Assembly (NCBI GenBank): GCA_026989395.1
Contig: JALSJK010000135.1
Location: 1 to 51,898, forward strand
Direction of reading: 5' to 3'
From: Methylomonas sp.
GTDB lineage: Bacteria > Pseudomonadota > Gammaproteobacteria > Methylococcales > Methylomonadaceae
DNA: 51,898 bases
Position numbers and translations under genes: made by a program. The notes under the pieces are model-generated. The model was given only the letters and a program-made list of their open reading frames with translations. It had not been told where the DNA came from and did no database searches. Below are positions 25,610-35,230 of this stretch, piece by piece; the stretch's first letter is position 1, and every line of letters starts with the position of its first letter.

Positions 25610-27202
25610 CTATTGTCTTTTCAGATATTTTTCAATATCCGCTTTGGCAAAACCGATTTTTTTTGCAATTCGTTCTGCGTGACTAACCCTGGAAATTCCT
25701 TTAATCAATCTATAGGTTGGTGCGTCACCCTTGAATTCTACTTGCCTTGCCTGACCTGTTTTTTGATTAATAAAGTGATCGACTAACTGATGATTATGGG
25801 TAATTAGTAAAGTACTACAGCCTTTTTTGACAAAACCCTCAAGAACAGTGATCGAAGTCGCCATTTTTTCCTCAAATGTCGTTCCCTCTGATAATTCATC
25901 AAGCACTACAAGACTTTGTGCTGTGCAGCTTAAAAAAATGTTTTTAGTACGTTTCAGTTCCGTACCGAACCGCCCTTCTCCATCATCCAGGTGACTAATT
26001 TCTGGCGCCTGGTAAAAAATTCTATCTGCTACGGTTAAAACGGCACGGTCAGCAGGAACAAAACATCCAATTTGGGTAAGCAATTGTATTTGGGTTACGG
26101 TTTTACAAAAGGCCGTTTTTCCACCGCTATTCGGGCCAGTAATAAAAATCAGCCGATCCTTATCCAAACTCAGATCATTTCCGACATAATCAGGATTGGC
26201 TTTCCCTAAAATTGGGTTTTTGGCATTCTGCAATTCAAGCTTATGATGGGGAGCAGTCATTAATTCGGGTAATACCATTTCACTGCCAAAAGCTTCTGCG
26301 TATTTGGTAAAAGCCAATAATTCATCAAGTTGACCCAAGGCATCTAAGGCTTCGGCTACCTCCTCGGATTGTCTGAAAATATCTCGCAAGGGGATGATGG
26401 CATGATCCCGGTCAAATCCTCCAACAACCGGGATATAAACCAGTAATAATGGGATGAAGAAAATTGAAGCAACCGGAATTGATTCCTTAGAAAAACTGAA
26501 CATGTCGCTAGGGAAAATATTCAAGAAAAACCAGATAATGGCGAACACCGATAGCATAAACAATGGCTTAAATAGTGTAGGCCTAAAAATGACCGCGGGA
26601 TTAAATTTCCCTTTTCTCTCAGTTTTACTTTGGATTCCCTGTTCAGAGATATAGGCAGGTCCAACTGCAAGCTCAAAACTTCTGCTGCTTGAAAATCCAT
26701 GAATTTTTTGCAGCACCTGCTTTAAGTAAGTGCTTTCCGGGGTTTGCAAGGCTTTCGCGTGAGCAACAAATTCCTGTAAAAACCGTGTACCCCTTATAAA
26801 TTGCACATAGCCGAATCCTTCTATTTCATTTTCTTCGCGCGCAGTACCCATAGCGCCAAGAAACTGGCCATACAACAATAAATAGAAGTTTTTTTCACCA
26901 TCAGCTGTATGACTGACAAGACCCTGTAAATTGCTCTGGAGTTCTGGGTTGTTTTGTATTTCTTTAACGGCCTCTTGTTTTTCCTTGACCTGCTCAAGGT
27001 TATCAGCCGGGCGCGACAAGGAACGATATAAAATGGATTGACCGACCATTGTCTCGGCATGGTTAACATTTTCAAAAAGCTCATCAACTTCTATCGTTCT
27101 AAATGTTGCTTCGTCAATCACGCCTTCACCAGTAGGTAAAGGCTTAGTGCATCGAATTTCAGGCCATTCTCCAGTCCAATTTTGCAAGATGGTTTTTTTC
27201 AT
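25610..27202 (-). CDS. Membrane-anchored MutS-family ATPase
   Basis: A protein of 530 residues from ATG 27202. A frame extension to 27355 reads through the upstream small gene and is rejected. The C-terminal half is a MutS domain V ATPase: ITGPNSGGKTA (Walker A, about 355-364), LVVLDELSEGT (Walker B, 431-441) and THNHQLVDH (469-476). Unlike MutS there is no mismatch-binding domain; instead two hydrophobic segments (212-230 and 243-262) split the N-terminal helical region from the ATPase, making an inner-membrane protein likely. The start shares one base with the stop of a 61-codon gene (TAATG). Role unknown; it should not be called mismatch repair. Confidence 0.85.
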   Translation of the reverse strand: MKKTILQNWTGEWPEIRCTKPLPTGEGVIDEATFRTIEVDELFENVNHAETMVGQSILYRSLSRPADNLEQVKEKQEAVKEIQNNPELQSNLQGLVSHTADGEKNFYLLLYGQFLGAMGTAREENEIEGFGYVQFIRGTRFLQEFVAHAKALQTPESTYLKQVLQKIHGFSSSRSFELAVGPAYISEQGIQSKTERKGKFNPAVIFRPTLFKPLFMLSVFAIIWFFLNIFPSDMFSFSKESIPVASIFFIPLLLVYIPVVGGFDRDHAIIPLRDIFRQSEEVAEALDALGQLDELLAFTKYAEAFGSEMVLPELMTAPHHKLELQNAKNPILGKANPDYVGNDLSLDKDRLIFITGPNSGGKTAFCKTVTQIQLLTQIGCFVPADRAVLTVADRIFYQAPEISHLDDGEGRFGTELKRTKNIFLSCTAQSLVVLDELSEGTTFEEKMATSITVLEGFVKKGCSTLLITHNHQLVDHFINQKTGQARQVEFKGDAPTYRLIKGISRVSHAERIAKKIGFAKADIEKYLKRQ

Positions 27203-27387
27203 TATTTTTTCCCCATCAGACCAAACACAATAACGGCAGCAACAAAAATGCCCGACATCATAATGTTTTCTTTTGATGCGCCAAGCAAATAGGCCACGCC
27301 TCCTCCCAAACCCATTCCAACCCCCGTAAAAGCAAGACTTCTCATTAAACGACAAAATGGGCAGTTTTCAGGATATGCTCTGGACAT
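27202..27387 (-). CDS. Small two-helix membrane protein with a CPFC motif
   Basis: A protein of 61 residues. ENCPFCRLMRS near the N-terminus has a C-x-x-C pair, followed by two hydrophobic segments (about 18-36, AFTGVGMGLGGGVAYLLG, and 43-57, MSGIFVAAVIVFGL) and a basic tail MGKK. Its stop codon overlaps the ATG of the MutS-family gene, which strongly supports real translation and a joint function. The cysteines could bind a metal or form a disulfide. I do not recognise the family. It lies 8 bases downstream of hemH. Confidence 0.75.
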   Translation of the reverse strand: MSRAYPENCPFCRLMRSLAFTGVGMGLGGGVAYLLGASKENIMMSGIFVAAVIVFGLMGKK

Positions 27388-27395
27388 TTTTGTAC

Positions 27396-28382
27396 CTAAA
27401 TATTGGATGAAACCAAGCTTTTTAGCATTTCTACATGATTTGCATCTGCATTCAACGCAGGGATATACTGATAGGATTCCCCACCTGCATCAAGAAAAAT
27501 TTTCTTATTAGTCATATTAATTTCTTCCAGAGTTTCTAAGCAATCTACGGCGAAACCAGGGCAAACAATATCTACACTTTTGATTCCCTGTTCTGGTAGC
27601 TCGAGCAGAGTATCCACACAATAAGGCTGCAGCCATTCGGCTTTGCCAAATCGCGACTGAAATACAATTTTCCATTCATTTTCAGTAAGTTGCAGTTTTT
27701 CGGCAATCAATTGTGCAGTGCGATGACATTGTTCAGCATAGGGATCCCCCCATTCCGAGAGTTTTGCTGGCAAGCCATGAAATGACATAAGCAGCAATCC
27801 TGCTTTTCCCTTTTGTGACCATTGCACTTTAATTTTATCAGTTATCGCCTTGATATAATGAAAATTTTGATGATAGTCATTGAAAAAATGAAGCTCAGGG
27901 ATAAATTTTTCCTGACGATAAAAATCAGATATCACATCAAACACAGAAGCCGTTGTTGTTGATGAATACTGAGGATATAAAGGAACGACGATTAGTTTGG
28001 TTACGCCTTGCTGCTGGAAAAGTTTTAGTTTTTTGGCAATTTCTGGTTGGCCGTAACGCATTGCCATTTCAACATGGATGGACTTACCGTTAAAGTTCGA
28101 GGAAAGTTTTTCAGTTAACTGGCGAGTATATAAGATTAATGGCGCTCCTTGTTCAGTCCAAATTTTTCGGTAGGATTTTGCTGATTTACCTGAGCGAAAA
28201 GGCAATACCAGAAAATGTAAAATTAACCACCATAAAACACGAGGCAAATTAACCACCCGGGGATCAGATAGGAAATCTTTCAAATAACGTTTGACGGCAG
28301 CCCGGGTGGGCATCGCTGGCGAACCCAAATTCACCAGCAACACCCCTGTTTTTGTTATTGTTGTTGCTGGACCGGCCACCAC
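27396..28382 (-). CDS. hemH: Ferrochelatase
   Basis: A protein of 328 residues inserting Fe2+ into protoporphyrin IX, the last step of heme synthesis. TGVLLVNLGSP is the N-terminal signature; LYPQYSSTTTASVFD, LLMSFHGLPAKLSEWGDPY with the catalytic His, FQSRFGKAEWLQPY and CPGFAVDCLETLEEI with the conserved glutamate are all present. The start is a GTG (28382 or 28379), 4 bases after the folE stop. The Cys residues needed for a [2Fe-2S] cluster at the C-terminus are not seen. Confidence 0.94.
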   Translation of the reverse strand: MVAGPATTITKTGVLLVNLGSPAMPTRAAVKRYLKDFLSDPRVVNLPRVLWWLILHFLVLPFRSGKSAKSYRKIWTEQGAPLILYTRQLTEKLSSNFNGKSIHVEMAMRYGQPEIAKKLKLFQQQGVTKLIVVPLYPQYSSTTTASVFDVISDFYRQEKFIPELHFFNDYHQNFHYIKAITDKIKVQWSQKGKAGLLLMSFHGLPAKLSEWGDPYAEQCHRTAQLIAEKLQLTENEWKIVFQSRFGKAEWLQPYCVDTLLELPEQGIKSVDIVCPGFAVDCLETLEEINMTNKKIFLDAGGESYQYIPALNADANHVEMLKSLVSSNI

Positions 28383-28386
28383 AAAT

Positions 28387-28929
28387 TTATCGACTAATCA
28401 GGCTTAAAAACTCAGACCGGGTACTGCTACTGGCACGGAATTGACCCAACATGACAGATGTAGTCATGACTGAATTTTGTTTTTCCACGCCGCGCATCAT
28501 CATGCATAAATGTTTAGCTTCAATAACCACGGCTACTCCTTTTGCGCCTATAGCTTCAGAAACCGTATCAGCAATTTGTTTGGTCAATTTTTCCTGAATT
28601 TGGAGTCGTTTGGCAAACATATCGACAATCCGGGCCAGTTTGGATAAACCTAAAACTTTGCCATTAGGCAAATAAGCAATATGGCATTTACCAATAAACG
28701 GCAACAAATGATGCTCACACAAGGAAAATAGCTCAATGTCTTTAACGATGACCATATCCTCGGTATCCGCCTCAAAAATTGCTCCGTTTAACACATCATC
28801 CAGATTTTTTTCATAACCATCATTCAAAAACTTGAAGGCAGTAGCCGCCCGTTTAGGGGTGTCAACCAATCCTTCCCGGGTTATATCTTCGCCAATTGCT
28901 TCAATAATCTTGGAAAAATATTCTTCCAT
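28387..28929 (-). CDS. folE: GTP cyclohydrolase I
   Basis: A protein of 180 residues that opens GTP to 7,8-dihydroneopterin triphosphate, the first step of folate synthesis; in H4MPT-using bacteria some cyclohydrolase also feeds that pathway. [38 protein letters not shown] with the zinc ligands Cys and His, [23 protein letters not shown] and [21 protein letters not shown] with the third zinc Cys are all conserved. It is co-directional with hemH and dusA. Confidence 0.96.
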   Translation of the reverse strand: MEEYFSKIIEAIGEDITREGLVDTPKRAATAFKFLNDGYEKNLDDVLNGAIFEADTEDMVIVKDIELFSLCEHHLLPFIGKCHIAYLPNGKVLGLSKLARIVDMFAKRLQIQEKLTKQIADTVSEAIGAKGVAVVIEAKHLCMMMRGVEKQNSVMTTSVMLGQFRASSSTRSEFLSLISR

Positions 28930-28972
28930 TTACTCATCTCTGTAAAAAATAATAGCGGACCAGTATAACGTA

Positions 28973-29944
28973 TCACCGGACAAAATTTAATGCTGCCAGA
29001 ATAACATTTTCATCAGCACCAGGTTTGCAGGCATTTTCACTGATACAGCGCCGCCAGTTTTTTGCTCCAGGCTGACCATGAAAAAGACCCAGAATATGCC
29101 TTGAAATACTGTTTAATCGGACCCCCTGTTTAAGTTGCTTTTGAATATAGGGAATTAATTGCAAAACTACTTCTACTCGAGAATGGACTTTTTCAGTATC
29201 CTGAAAAAAAACATGATCGACATCAGCAAGCAGGAAAGGATTTTGATAAACTTCACGGCCAATCATCACTCCGTCAACTGTTTCCAGCATTGATTTGCCT
29301 TGCTCTAATGACACAATTCCGCCGTTGATTATGATTTCCAGATCAGGAAAATCCTGTTTGATTTGAAAAACTCTGTCGTATCGCAATGGAGGTATTTCCC
29401 GATTTTGTTTTGGAGACAGGCCGTTCAGCCATGCTTTACGGGCATGAATAATGAATGTCTTGCAGCCAGCATTAGACACAATGGCAACGAATCTTGTCAA
29501 ATCGGCGCAGGAATCCTGATCATCGATGCCAATTCGTGATTTAACGGTTACAGGAATTGAAACCGCATCTTTCATCGCCGCAACACAATCAGCAACTCGA
29601 TCAGGTTCAGCCATCAAACAAGCACCAAAACGGCCATTTTGCACTCGATCACTGGGGCAGCCGATATTTAGATTCACCTCATCATATCCAAAGTCCTCTG
29701 CCATTTTTACACATGTCTGCAAATCAGCCGGTTCACTGCCACCTAATTGCAGAGCAACTGGATGCTCCTCTGAATTAAATTGTAAAAATCGCTTCCAGTC
29801 TCCATAGATTAGAGCTCCAGTAGTCACCATTTCGGTATATAAAACAGCATGTTTCGACATAATCCGGTAAAAAAAACGACAGTGTCGATCAGTCCAATCG
29901 AGCATAGGCGCAACGCAAAAGTTACGTTTAAATGCTTTGTTCAA
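28973..29944 (-). CDS. dusA: tRNA-dihydrouridine(20/20a) synthase DusA
   Basis: A protein of 323 residues, FMN-dependent. FCVAPMLDWTDRHCRFFYRI is the DusA N-terminal form, LNIGCPSDRVQNGRFGACLM contains the catalytic Cys, VTVKSRIGIDD and FIIHARKAWLNGLSPKQN are FMN/tRNA-binding segments, and INGGI with GVMIGREVYQNPFLL is the phosphate-binding end. It reduces U20/U20a in tRNA D-loops. The start overlaps the cupin gene by 17 bases. Confidence 0.95.
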   Translation of the reverse strand: MNKAFKRNFCVAPMLDWTDRHCRFFYRIMSKHAVLYTEMVTTGALIYGDWKRFLQFNSEEHPVALQLGGSEPADLQTCVKMAEDFGYDEVNLNIGCPSDRVQNGRFGACLMAEPDRVADCVAAMKDAVSIPVTVKSRIGIDDQDSCADLTRFVAIVSNAGCKTFIIHARKAWLNGLSPKQNREIPPLRYDRVFQIKQDFPDLEIIINGGIVSLEQGKSMLETVDGVMIGREVYQNPFLLADVDHVFFQDTEKVHSRVEVVLQLIPYIQKQLKQGVRLNSISRHILGLFHGQPGAKNWRRCISENACKPGADENVILAALNFVR

Positions 29945-30419
29945 CGTCTTTTTTTACCTGGCTACAAGCACGCTTGAGATCGACCAAATTAACGGACTGT
30001 CCGTTTTTTCGGAACAAGCGCTTTCTTTTCTCAGGATATTCCACAATATCATGGTCAAGTCGCTGACCAATAACGATGTATTTAAGAATAACATGGCCAT
30101 CATTGATTAATTGATGGGCCATCCCATTGGCTCGAAAACCGATAAAATCACCGACACCGACTTTTCTTTTGTGATCGCCTATCCTTACCGTTGCTTCGCC
30201 TTGCAAAATATAAACACATTCATCTTCGTATAAATGGCGATGATATTCTGATGATTCACAACCTGGTTTAATTTCAACCAGATGAAACCCCAGTCCAGTC
30301 AGTCCAGTGAAATCACCCAACGATTTGTCCAGTCTTTTTGCTTTGGAATTTAGAAAATGAGTCTTTTTTTTTCCATTCAAAGCGGCAATAGTTTTTTTTC
30401 TTACGATGTAACTATCCAT
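29928..30419 (-). CDS. Cupin-domain protein
   Basis: A protein of 163 residues. LVEIKPGCESSEYHRHLYEDECVYILQGEATVRIGDHKRKVG is a full cupin motif 1 (His-x-His...Glu), with VGDFIGFRANGMAHQLIND as motif 2, so a metal site is likely. The C-terminus is basic. Small cupins of this type act as sugar-binding or regulatory proteins, and the exact role is not known. It overlaps dusA by 17 bases and is preceded by a pyrimidine-rich direct repeat (TATCTCTCT twice) near 30460-30480. Confidence 0.82.
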   Translation of the reverse strand: MDSYIVRKKTIAALNGKKKTHFLNSKAKRLDKSLGDFTGLTGLGFHLVEIKPGCESSEYHRHLYEDECVYILQGEATVRIGDHKRKVGVGDFIGFRANGMAHQLINDGHVILKYIVIGQRLDHDIVEYPEKRKRLFRKNGQSVNLVDLKRACSQVKKDVEQSI

Positions 30420-30495
30420 TTTTTGTGTACCCTGAAATATTTTTATTGATTGCCTTTGTATCTCTCTTTATCTCTCTTCCAGCAAATTATCCTCC

Positions 30496-32082
30496 CTATA
30501 ATTCACGTGTTGCACTAAAATTGATGTCGGGCCAGCGTTCCTCAGTTAATTGCAGGTTAACCCGGCTAGTTGCCAGATAAACCAAAAAGCCACCGCCATC
30601 TTCAGCCAAATTATCGAATGCTTTTTTCTTGAATTCCTCAAGTTTGGCAGGGTCATCGGCAGTTACCCAACGCGCTGTTGTTATTGAAATATTGTCATAC
30701 ACGCACTCAACATTATATTCAGTCTTTAAACGATGCGCGGTCACATCAAATTGTAAGACCCCAACAGCACCCAGAATCAAATTATTGTTTTTTAAGGGTT
30801 TAAAAAGCTGGGTTGCTCCTTCTTCAGTCAACTGAACCAAACCTTTTTGCAAAGCTTTGGAGCGCAGAGGGTCTTTAAGAACCACACGCCTGAACAATTC
30901 TGGCGCAAAATAAGGGATACCACCAAATTTTAAAACCTCTCCCTGAGAAAATGTGTCTCCCACCTGAATAGTACCGTGATTGTGCAAACCAATAATATCG
31001 CCAGAGTATGCTTCCTCGATATTTTTTCTACTAGCTGCCTGAAAAGTGATGGCATTACCAACCTGAATATTTTTACCGATACGGACATGATTTATTTTCA
31101 TGCCTTTATCAAATTTTCCTGAGCAAACCCGAACAAAGGCAACCCGATCACGGTGCGCAGGATCCATGTTAGCCTGGACTTTAAAAACAAAGCCAGTGAA
31201 TTTCGGCTCATCAGGCAGAACGGTACGCTGCTCCGCTTCCCTGGATTTTGGTGGCGGTGCAAAATCAGCAAATGCATCCAAAAGCTCAAGAATGCCGAAA
31301 TTATTAATTGCCGATCCAAAAAAAACCGGCGTTTGGGTTCCTTCCAGATAGCTGTCAAGATCAAATTCATGACTGGCCCCTTTCACCAACTCTATTTCTT
31401 CCCGCAACTCTTGCGCCTGATCGCCAAGCAACTCATCCATTTTGGGTGAATCAAGCCCTTGAATCACCTCAGCTTCCGCAATTTTGCCGCCATGAGTAGG
31501 ACTAAACAAATGCGTGGTATCAGTGTGCAAGTGATAAACACCTTTAAAACGCTTACCCATACCGATCGGCCAGGTCATGGGCGCACAATTGATTTTCAAA
31601 ACAGTTTCTACTTCATCCAATAACTCAATCGGTTCACGGCCCTCTCTATCCAGCTTATTGATAAACGTCAAAATCGGCGTATCTCTAAGTCGGCAAACCT
31701 CCATCAGCTTGATGGTACGATCCTCAACCCCTTTGGCAACATCAATCACCATCAGCGCAGAATCAACAGCAGTCAAGGTTCGATAAGTATCTTCGGAAAA
31801 ATCTTCGTGACCCGGAGTATCCAATAAATTGAGAATACAGTCTTTATGTTCAAATTGCATTACAGAAGTGGTTACCGAAATACCCCGCTCTTTTTCCATT
31901 TCCATCCAATCCGAAGTTGCATGACGCGCTGCTTTACGGCCCTTTACAGAGCCTGCCATCTGAATGGCGCCGCCATATAACAAAAGTTTTTCAGTGATCG
32001 TGGTTTTACCGGCATCGGGGTGGGAAATAATGGCAAAAGTTCTGCGCCTATTGATTTCATTAGCTAAATTAACATCTGACAT
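30496..32082 (-). CDS. prfC: Peptide chain release factor 3
   Basis: A protein of 528 residues (E. coli RF3 529), the GTPase that recycles RF1/RF2 from the ribosome. [17 protein letters not shown] is the P-loop, [23 protein letters not shown] the switch I region, [17 protein letters not shown] the G3 box and [12 protein letters not shown] the G4 box. The H-P-D-A-G-K-T form with [10 protein letters not shown] distinguishes RF3 from EF-G. It is divergent from cysD across a 426-base gap. Confidence 0.97.
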   Translation of the reverse strand: MSDVNLANEINRRRTFAIISHPDAGKTTITEKLLLYGGAIQMAGSVKGRKAARHATSDWMEMEKERGISVTTSVMQFEHKDCILNLLDTPGHEDFSEDTYRTLTAVDSALMVIDVAKGVEDRTIKLMEVCRLRDTPILTFINKLDREGREPIELLDEVETVLKINCAPMTWPIGMGKRFKGVYHLHTDTTHLFSPTHGGKIAEAEVIQGLDSPKMDELLGDQAQELREEIELVKGASHEFDLDSYLEGTQTPVFFGSAINNFGILELLDAFADFAPPPKSREAEQRTVLPDEPKFTGFVFKVQANMDPAHRDRVAFVRVCSGKFDKGMKINHVRIGKNIQVGNAITFQAASRKNIEEAYSGDIIGLHNHGTIQVGDTFSQGEVLKFGGIPYFAPELFRRVVLKDPLRSKALQKGLVQLTEEGATQLFKPLKNNNLILGAVGVLQFDVTAHRLKTEYNVECVYDNISITTARWVTADDPAKLEEFKKKAFDNLAEDGGGFLVYLATSRVNLQLTEERWPDINFSATREL

Positions 32083-32323
32083 AAAATTCTTACTGGTTTT
32101 TCACCGTATTAGAGTGCCCTGAACGTACAAGCCTGTCAGTAGCAAACTAACAACACCTCCCGCAAAGCAGTTAAAAAATAAACCTTTAATTATACCTGCT
32201 AACGCCAGCTTACAGAAAGGGTACATTAAAAAAACCTGCTAATATTTTTCCTGGCCTTTTACATGCTTAGAGGGTTTTAATCTTATGATTTTTGTATATT
32301 TAAAAAAGACGGGGAAAATGTAC

Positions 32324-32387
32324 AATTTGAATTGCAATCAATATCGTTCAAATTACAATTGCCTAAGTATAACTATAATTTTATAAT
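32324..32387 (+). promoter_or_regulatory. cysD promoter with upstream inverted repeat
   Basis: TTGCCT (32359-32364) and TATAAT (32382-32387) are exactly 17 bases apart. Just upstream AATTTGAA (32324-32331) and TTCAAATT (32347-32354) form perfect 8-base arms with a 15-base spacer, an arrangement suited to a LysR-type activator such as CysB; that identity is inference. The rest of the 426-base gap (32083-32508) is AT-rich with nothing else I can name, apart from short chance open frames. Confidence 0.5.
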
Positions 32388-32508
32388 GAAAAAAACGTAC
32401 ATTGGCATATGGTTATGGCAGTTCACACTGTCCAGTAATTTTTTACCCTCTCTGCCTTTCTTTGGCGTGCCTTAAGCCAAACTGATTTACCCATTAAATT
32501 ATTTCCTG

Positions 32509-33417
32509 ATGACTGATTATAAATTAACCCACCTAAAACAATTAGAAGCGGAAAGCATCCATATTATTCGTGAAGTTGCAGCTGAATTTGATCGACCAGT
32601 CATGCTGTATTCGATCGGAAAAGATTCAGCTGTAATGTTGCATCTGGCGATGAAAGCGTTTTACCCGGGCAAACCTCCATTTCCACTCATGCATGTAGAT
32701 ACCACATGGAAGTTCAAGGAAATGATCAAATTTCGGGACAAACTGATTCATGATCTCGGACTGGACCTCATTGTCCATATTAATGAAGAGGGCGTTAAAC
32801 AAGGGATTGGTCCCTTTACTCATGGCAGTAAAAAACATACGGATGTGATGAAAACCGATTCCCTAAAGCAAGCATTGGATAAACATCAGTTTGATGCAGC
32901 TTTTGGAGGCGCACGACGTGATGAAGAAAAATCCCGCGCTAAAGAGCGGGTTTATTCATTCCGGGACAAAAACCATCGCTGGGATCCCAAAAATCAGCGC
33001 CCGGAACTATGGAACATCTATAATGGCAGAATTGATAAGGGCGAAAGTATTCGCGTTTTTCCTTTATCAAACTGGACAGAACTTGATATCTGGCAGTATA
33101 TTCACCTTGAAAATATTCCTATCGTACCGCTCTATTTTGCCAAACAACGCCCAGTCGTCAATAAAGATGGCATGTTAATCATGGTGGATGATGAGAGAAT
33201 GCCAATTGAAGCAAGTGATAAGATCGAAATGAAAATGGTTCGCTTCCGAACTCTAGGATGCTATCCATTAACCGGGGCTGTTGAATCAACTGCCACAACT
33301 CTGCCGGAAATTATTCAGGAAATGTTACTGACTACAACTTCAGAACGACAGGGACGTTTGATTGATCATGATCAGGCGGGGTCGATGGAGCAAAAAAAAC
33401 GCGAAGGTTATTTTTGA
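32509..33417 (+). CDS. cysD: Sulfate adenylyltransferase subunit 2
   Basis: A protein of 302 residues, the same length as E. coli Cys[32 protein letters not shown] contains the PP-loop (S-I/G-G-K-D-S) for AMP-forming chemistry, followed by [21 protein letters not shown] and [13 protein letters not shown]. With CysN it makes adenosine 5'-phosphosulfate from sulfate and ATP, driven by GTP. The gap to cysN is 124 bases, longer than usual, and contains the GC-richer stretch GGGTTATGCTTCGCTAAACC, a possible degenerate REP-like hairpin. Confidence 0.97.
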   Translation: MTDYKLTHLKQLEAESIHIIREVAAEFDRPVMLYSIGKDSAVMLHLAMKAFYPGKPPFPLMHVDTTWKFKEMIKFRDKLIHDLGLDLIVHINEEGVKQGIGPFTHGSKKHTDVMKTDSLKQALDKHQFDAAFGGARRDEEKSRAKERVYSFRDKNHRWDPKNQRPELWNIYNGRIDKGESIRVFPLSNWTELDIWQYIHLENIPIVPLYFAKQRPVVNKDGMLIMVDDERMPIEASDKIEMKMVRFRTLGCYPLTGAVESTATTLPEIIQEMLLTTTSERQGRLIDHDQAGSMEQKKREGYF

Positions 33418-33541
33418 AATAATTATTTTACGAAAAATATCAAAATCTAACATTTTCCGTTGGGTTATGCTTCGCTAAACCATCTATATCATTGAAAATC
33501 AACAAGCACAAACACAAAAAAAACAGGTTTATTCCATAAAA

Positions 33542-35170
33542 ATGTCACATCAATCAGATTTAATCAGTACCGATATCAATGCTTATCTGGATCAACATGA
33601 GCGTAAGGAATTATTACGTTTTTTAACCTGTGGTAATGTCGATGATGGCAAAAGCACCTTAATTGGTCGTTTGCTGCACGATTCCAAAATGATCTATGAA
33701 GATCAATTGGCCGCCGTTAAAGCTGACAGTGTAAAATCTGGTACGACAGGAACCGGAACCATTGATTTGGCATTGCTGGTCGATGGTTTGCAGGCAGAAC
33801 GTGAACAAGGGATTACCATTGATGTTGCCTATCGGTATTTTTCCACATCGACAAGAAAATTTATTATTGCCGATACGCCTGGCCATGAGCAATACACACG
33901 CAACATGGCTACTGGCGCCTCTACTTGTGACCTTGCGGTAATTTTGATTGATGCGCGCTATGGTGTTCAAACTCAAACCCGGCGGCATAGTTTTATTGCG
34001 TCGTTACTGGGTATTAAACACATTATCGTCGCCATTAATAAAATGGATCTGGTAAATTTTAGTGAAGGTACTTACGAAAAAATCAAAAAAGACTATCTGG
34101 AATTTGCTGAAAAACTAAATTTGTCCGACATTTATTTTATCCCGATGTCAGCATTACAAGGCGATAATGTTGTCAATAAAAGTGACAACATGCCTTGGTT
34201 TACTGGAAAGCCAATGATGGAAACTTTAAACACCATCGAAATTAACAGTGACAAGAATTTTACTGACCCCCGTATGCCAGTTCAATATGTTAATCGTCCC
34301 AATCTGGATTTTCGAGGGTTTTGTGGAACTATTGCCGCAGGTGTATTTCATAAGGGCGATAATATTACCGTATTACCATCAGGTAAAACCAGCAAAATCA
34401 AATCCATCGTAACCTATGATGGCGAACTACAACAAGCTTTCCCGCCGATGGCCGTCACGCTTACTTTGGAAGATGAAATTGATGTCAGCCGGGGTGATTT
34501 GATTACCAGCAGTACCCTGCCGGAAATTGCCGATTCATTTCAGGCTACTATCGTCTGGATGGCTGAACAGACTATGACGCCAGGTCGACAATACATAATT
34601 AAGCAGGCAACTCGAAGTGTTCCCGGTTCTATTTCAAAAATTGATTACCGGATTGACGTTAATACCCTTGAACGGTTTAGCGCAACGGAACTGCATCTTA
34701 ACGAAATTGCTTCTTGTACTGTTTCTGTCAATGCTCCCGTGGTTTTTGATCCTTATCAAAAAAGTAAGGGAACAGGGTCTTTCATTATTATTGATCGATT
34801 AACTAATGTCACAGTTGGCGCAGGGATGATTTCAGGTGTCAGTGACAAATCCAGTTTTACTCATGTTACCCCCGAAGAACGCAGCGCCCGATTTGGCCAA
34901 AAAGCTGTTGCAATTGGACTGACAGGCGCAAAAGCCGGTGAAGTCGCCTATCAGCTTGAAAGAAAGTTGTTTGTTTCAGGTCATGTGGCAACGATTCTTG
35001 AAAATCAAGGGGAAAACCAGGCTAAGTATATTGAAGTTATCAAACATGCGGGTCTAATAGTGTTATGCCCAGAATGTCCTGAAAAGTTGCTGGATATGCA
35101 ATTTGATACAGAAAAAAACACCAGTGAACAAATACTTGCGTCATTGAAGGCAAAAAAAACTATTGTCTAA
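33542..35170 (+). CDS. cysN: Sulfate adenylyltransferase subunit 1
   Basis: A protein of 542 residues, an EF-Tu-like GTPase. [20 protein letters not shown] is the P-loop, [13 protein letters not shown] switch [20 protein letters not shown] the G3 box and AINKMDLV the G4 box. It ends about 70 residues after E. coli CysN (475) but contains no APS-kinase domain: after [22 protein letters not shown] comes a stretch that resembles an APS-kinase start (GxxGxGK reduced to GAKAGEV), so it may be a remnant of a cysNC fusion. No cysC follows in the window. Confidence 0.95.
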   Translation: MSHQSDLISTDINAYLDQHERKELLRFLTCGNVDDGKSTLIGRLLHDSKMIYEDQLAAVKADSVKSGTTGTGTIDLALLVDGLQAEREQGITIDVAYRYFSTSTRKFIIADTPGHEQYTRNMATGASTCDLAVILIDARYGVQTQTRRHSFIASLLGIKHIIVAINKMDLVNFSEGTYEKIKKDYLEFAEKLNLSDIYFIPMSALQGDNVVNKSDNMPWFTGKPMMETLNTIEINSDKNFTDPRMPVQYVNRPNLDFRGFCGTIAAGVFHKGDNITVLPSGKTSKIKSIVTYDGELQQAFPPMAVTLTLEDEIDVSRGDLITSSTLPEIADSFQATIVWMAEQTMTPGRQYIIKQATRSVPGSISKIDYRIDVNTLERFSATELHLNEIASCTVSVNAPVVFDPYQKSKGTGSFIIIDRLTNVTVGAGMISGVSDKSSFTHVTPEERSARFGQKAVAIGLTGAKAGEVAYQLERKLFVSGHVATILENQGENQAKYIEVIKHAGLIVLCPECPEKLLDMQFDTEKNTSEQILASLKAKKTIV

Positions 35171-35188
35171 TGCATCAATATTGCAAAA

Positions 35189-35227
35189 TGAGTATTATTT
35201 GAGAAAGATTTAGTTATTTAATACTCA
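35189..35227 (+). other. Inverted repeat in front of the CcsA/YpjD-type gene
   Basis: TGAGTATTA (35189-35197) and TAATACTCA (35219-35227) are perfect 9-base arms with a 21-base loop, ending 3 bases before ATG 35231. In RNA the hairpin would sit on the ribosome-binding region, where no standard Shine-Dalgarno sequence is seen. Confidence 0.5.
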
Positions 35228-35230
35228 ACA

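Noticed and set aside
27203-27355. Upstream extension of the MutS-family gene to 27355
   Set aside because: It overlaps the small CPFC membrane protein in another frame; ATG 27202 has the TAATG coupling and a GGGGA site.
33450-33485. GGGTTATGCTTCGCTAAACC in the cysD-cysN gap as a REP element
   Set aside because: Only one partial stem is visible and no second copy was seen in the window, so it is not listed as a repeat feature.
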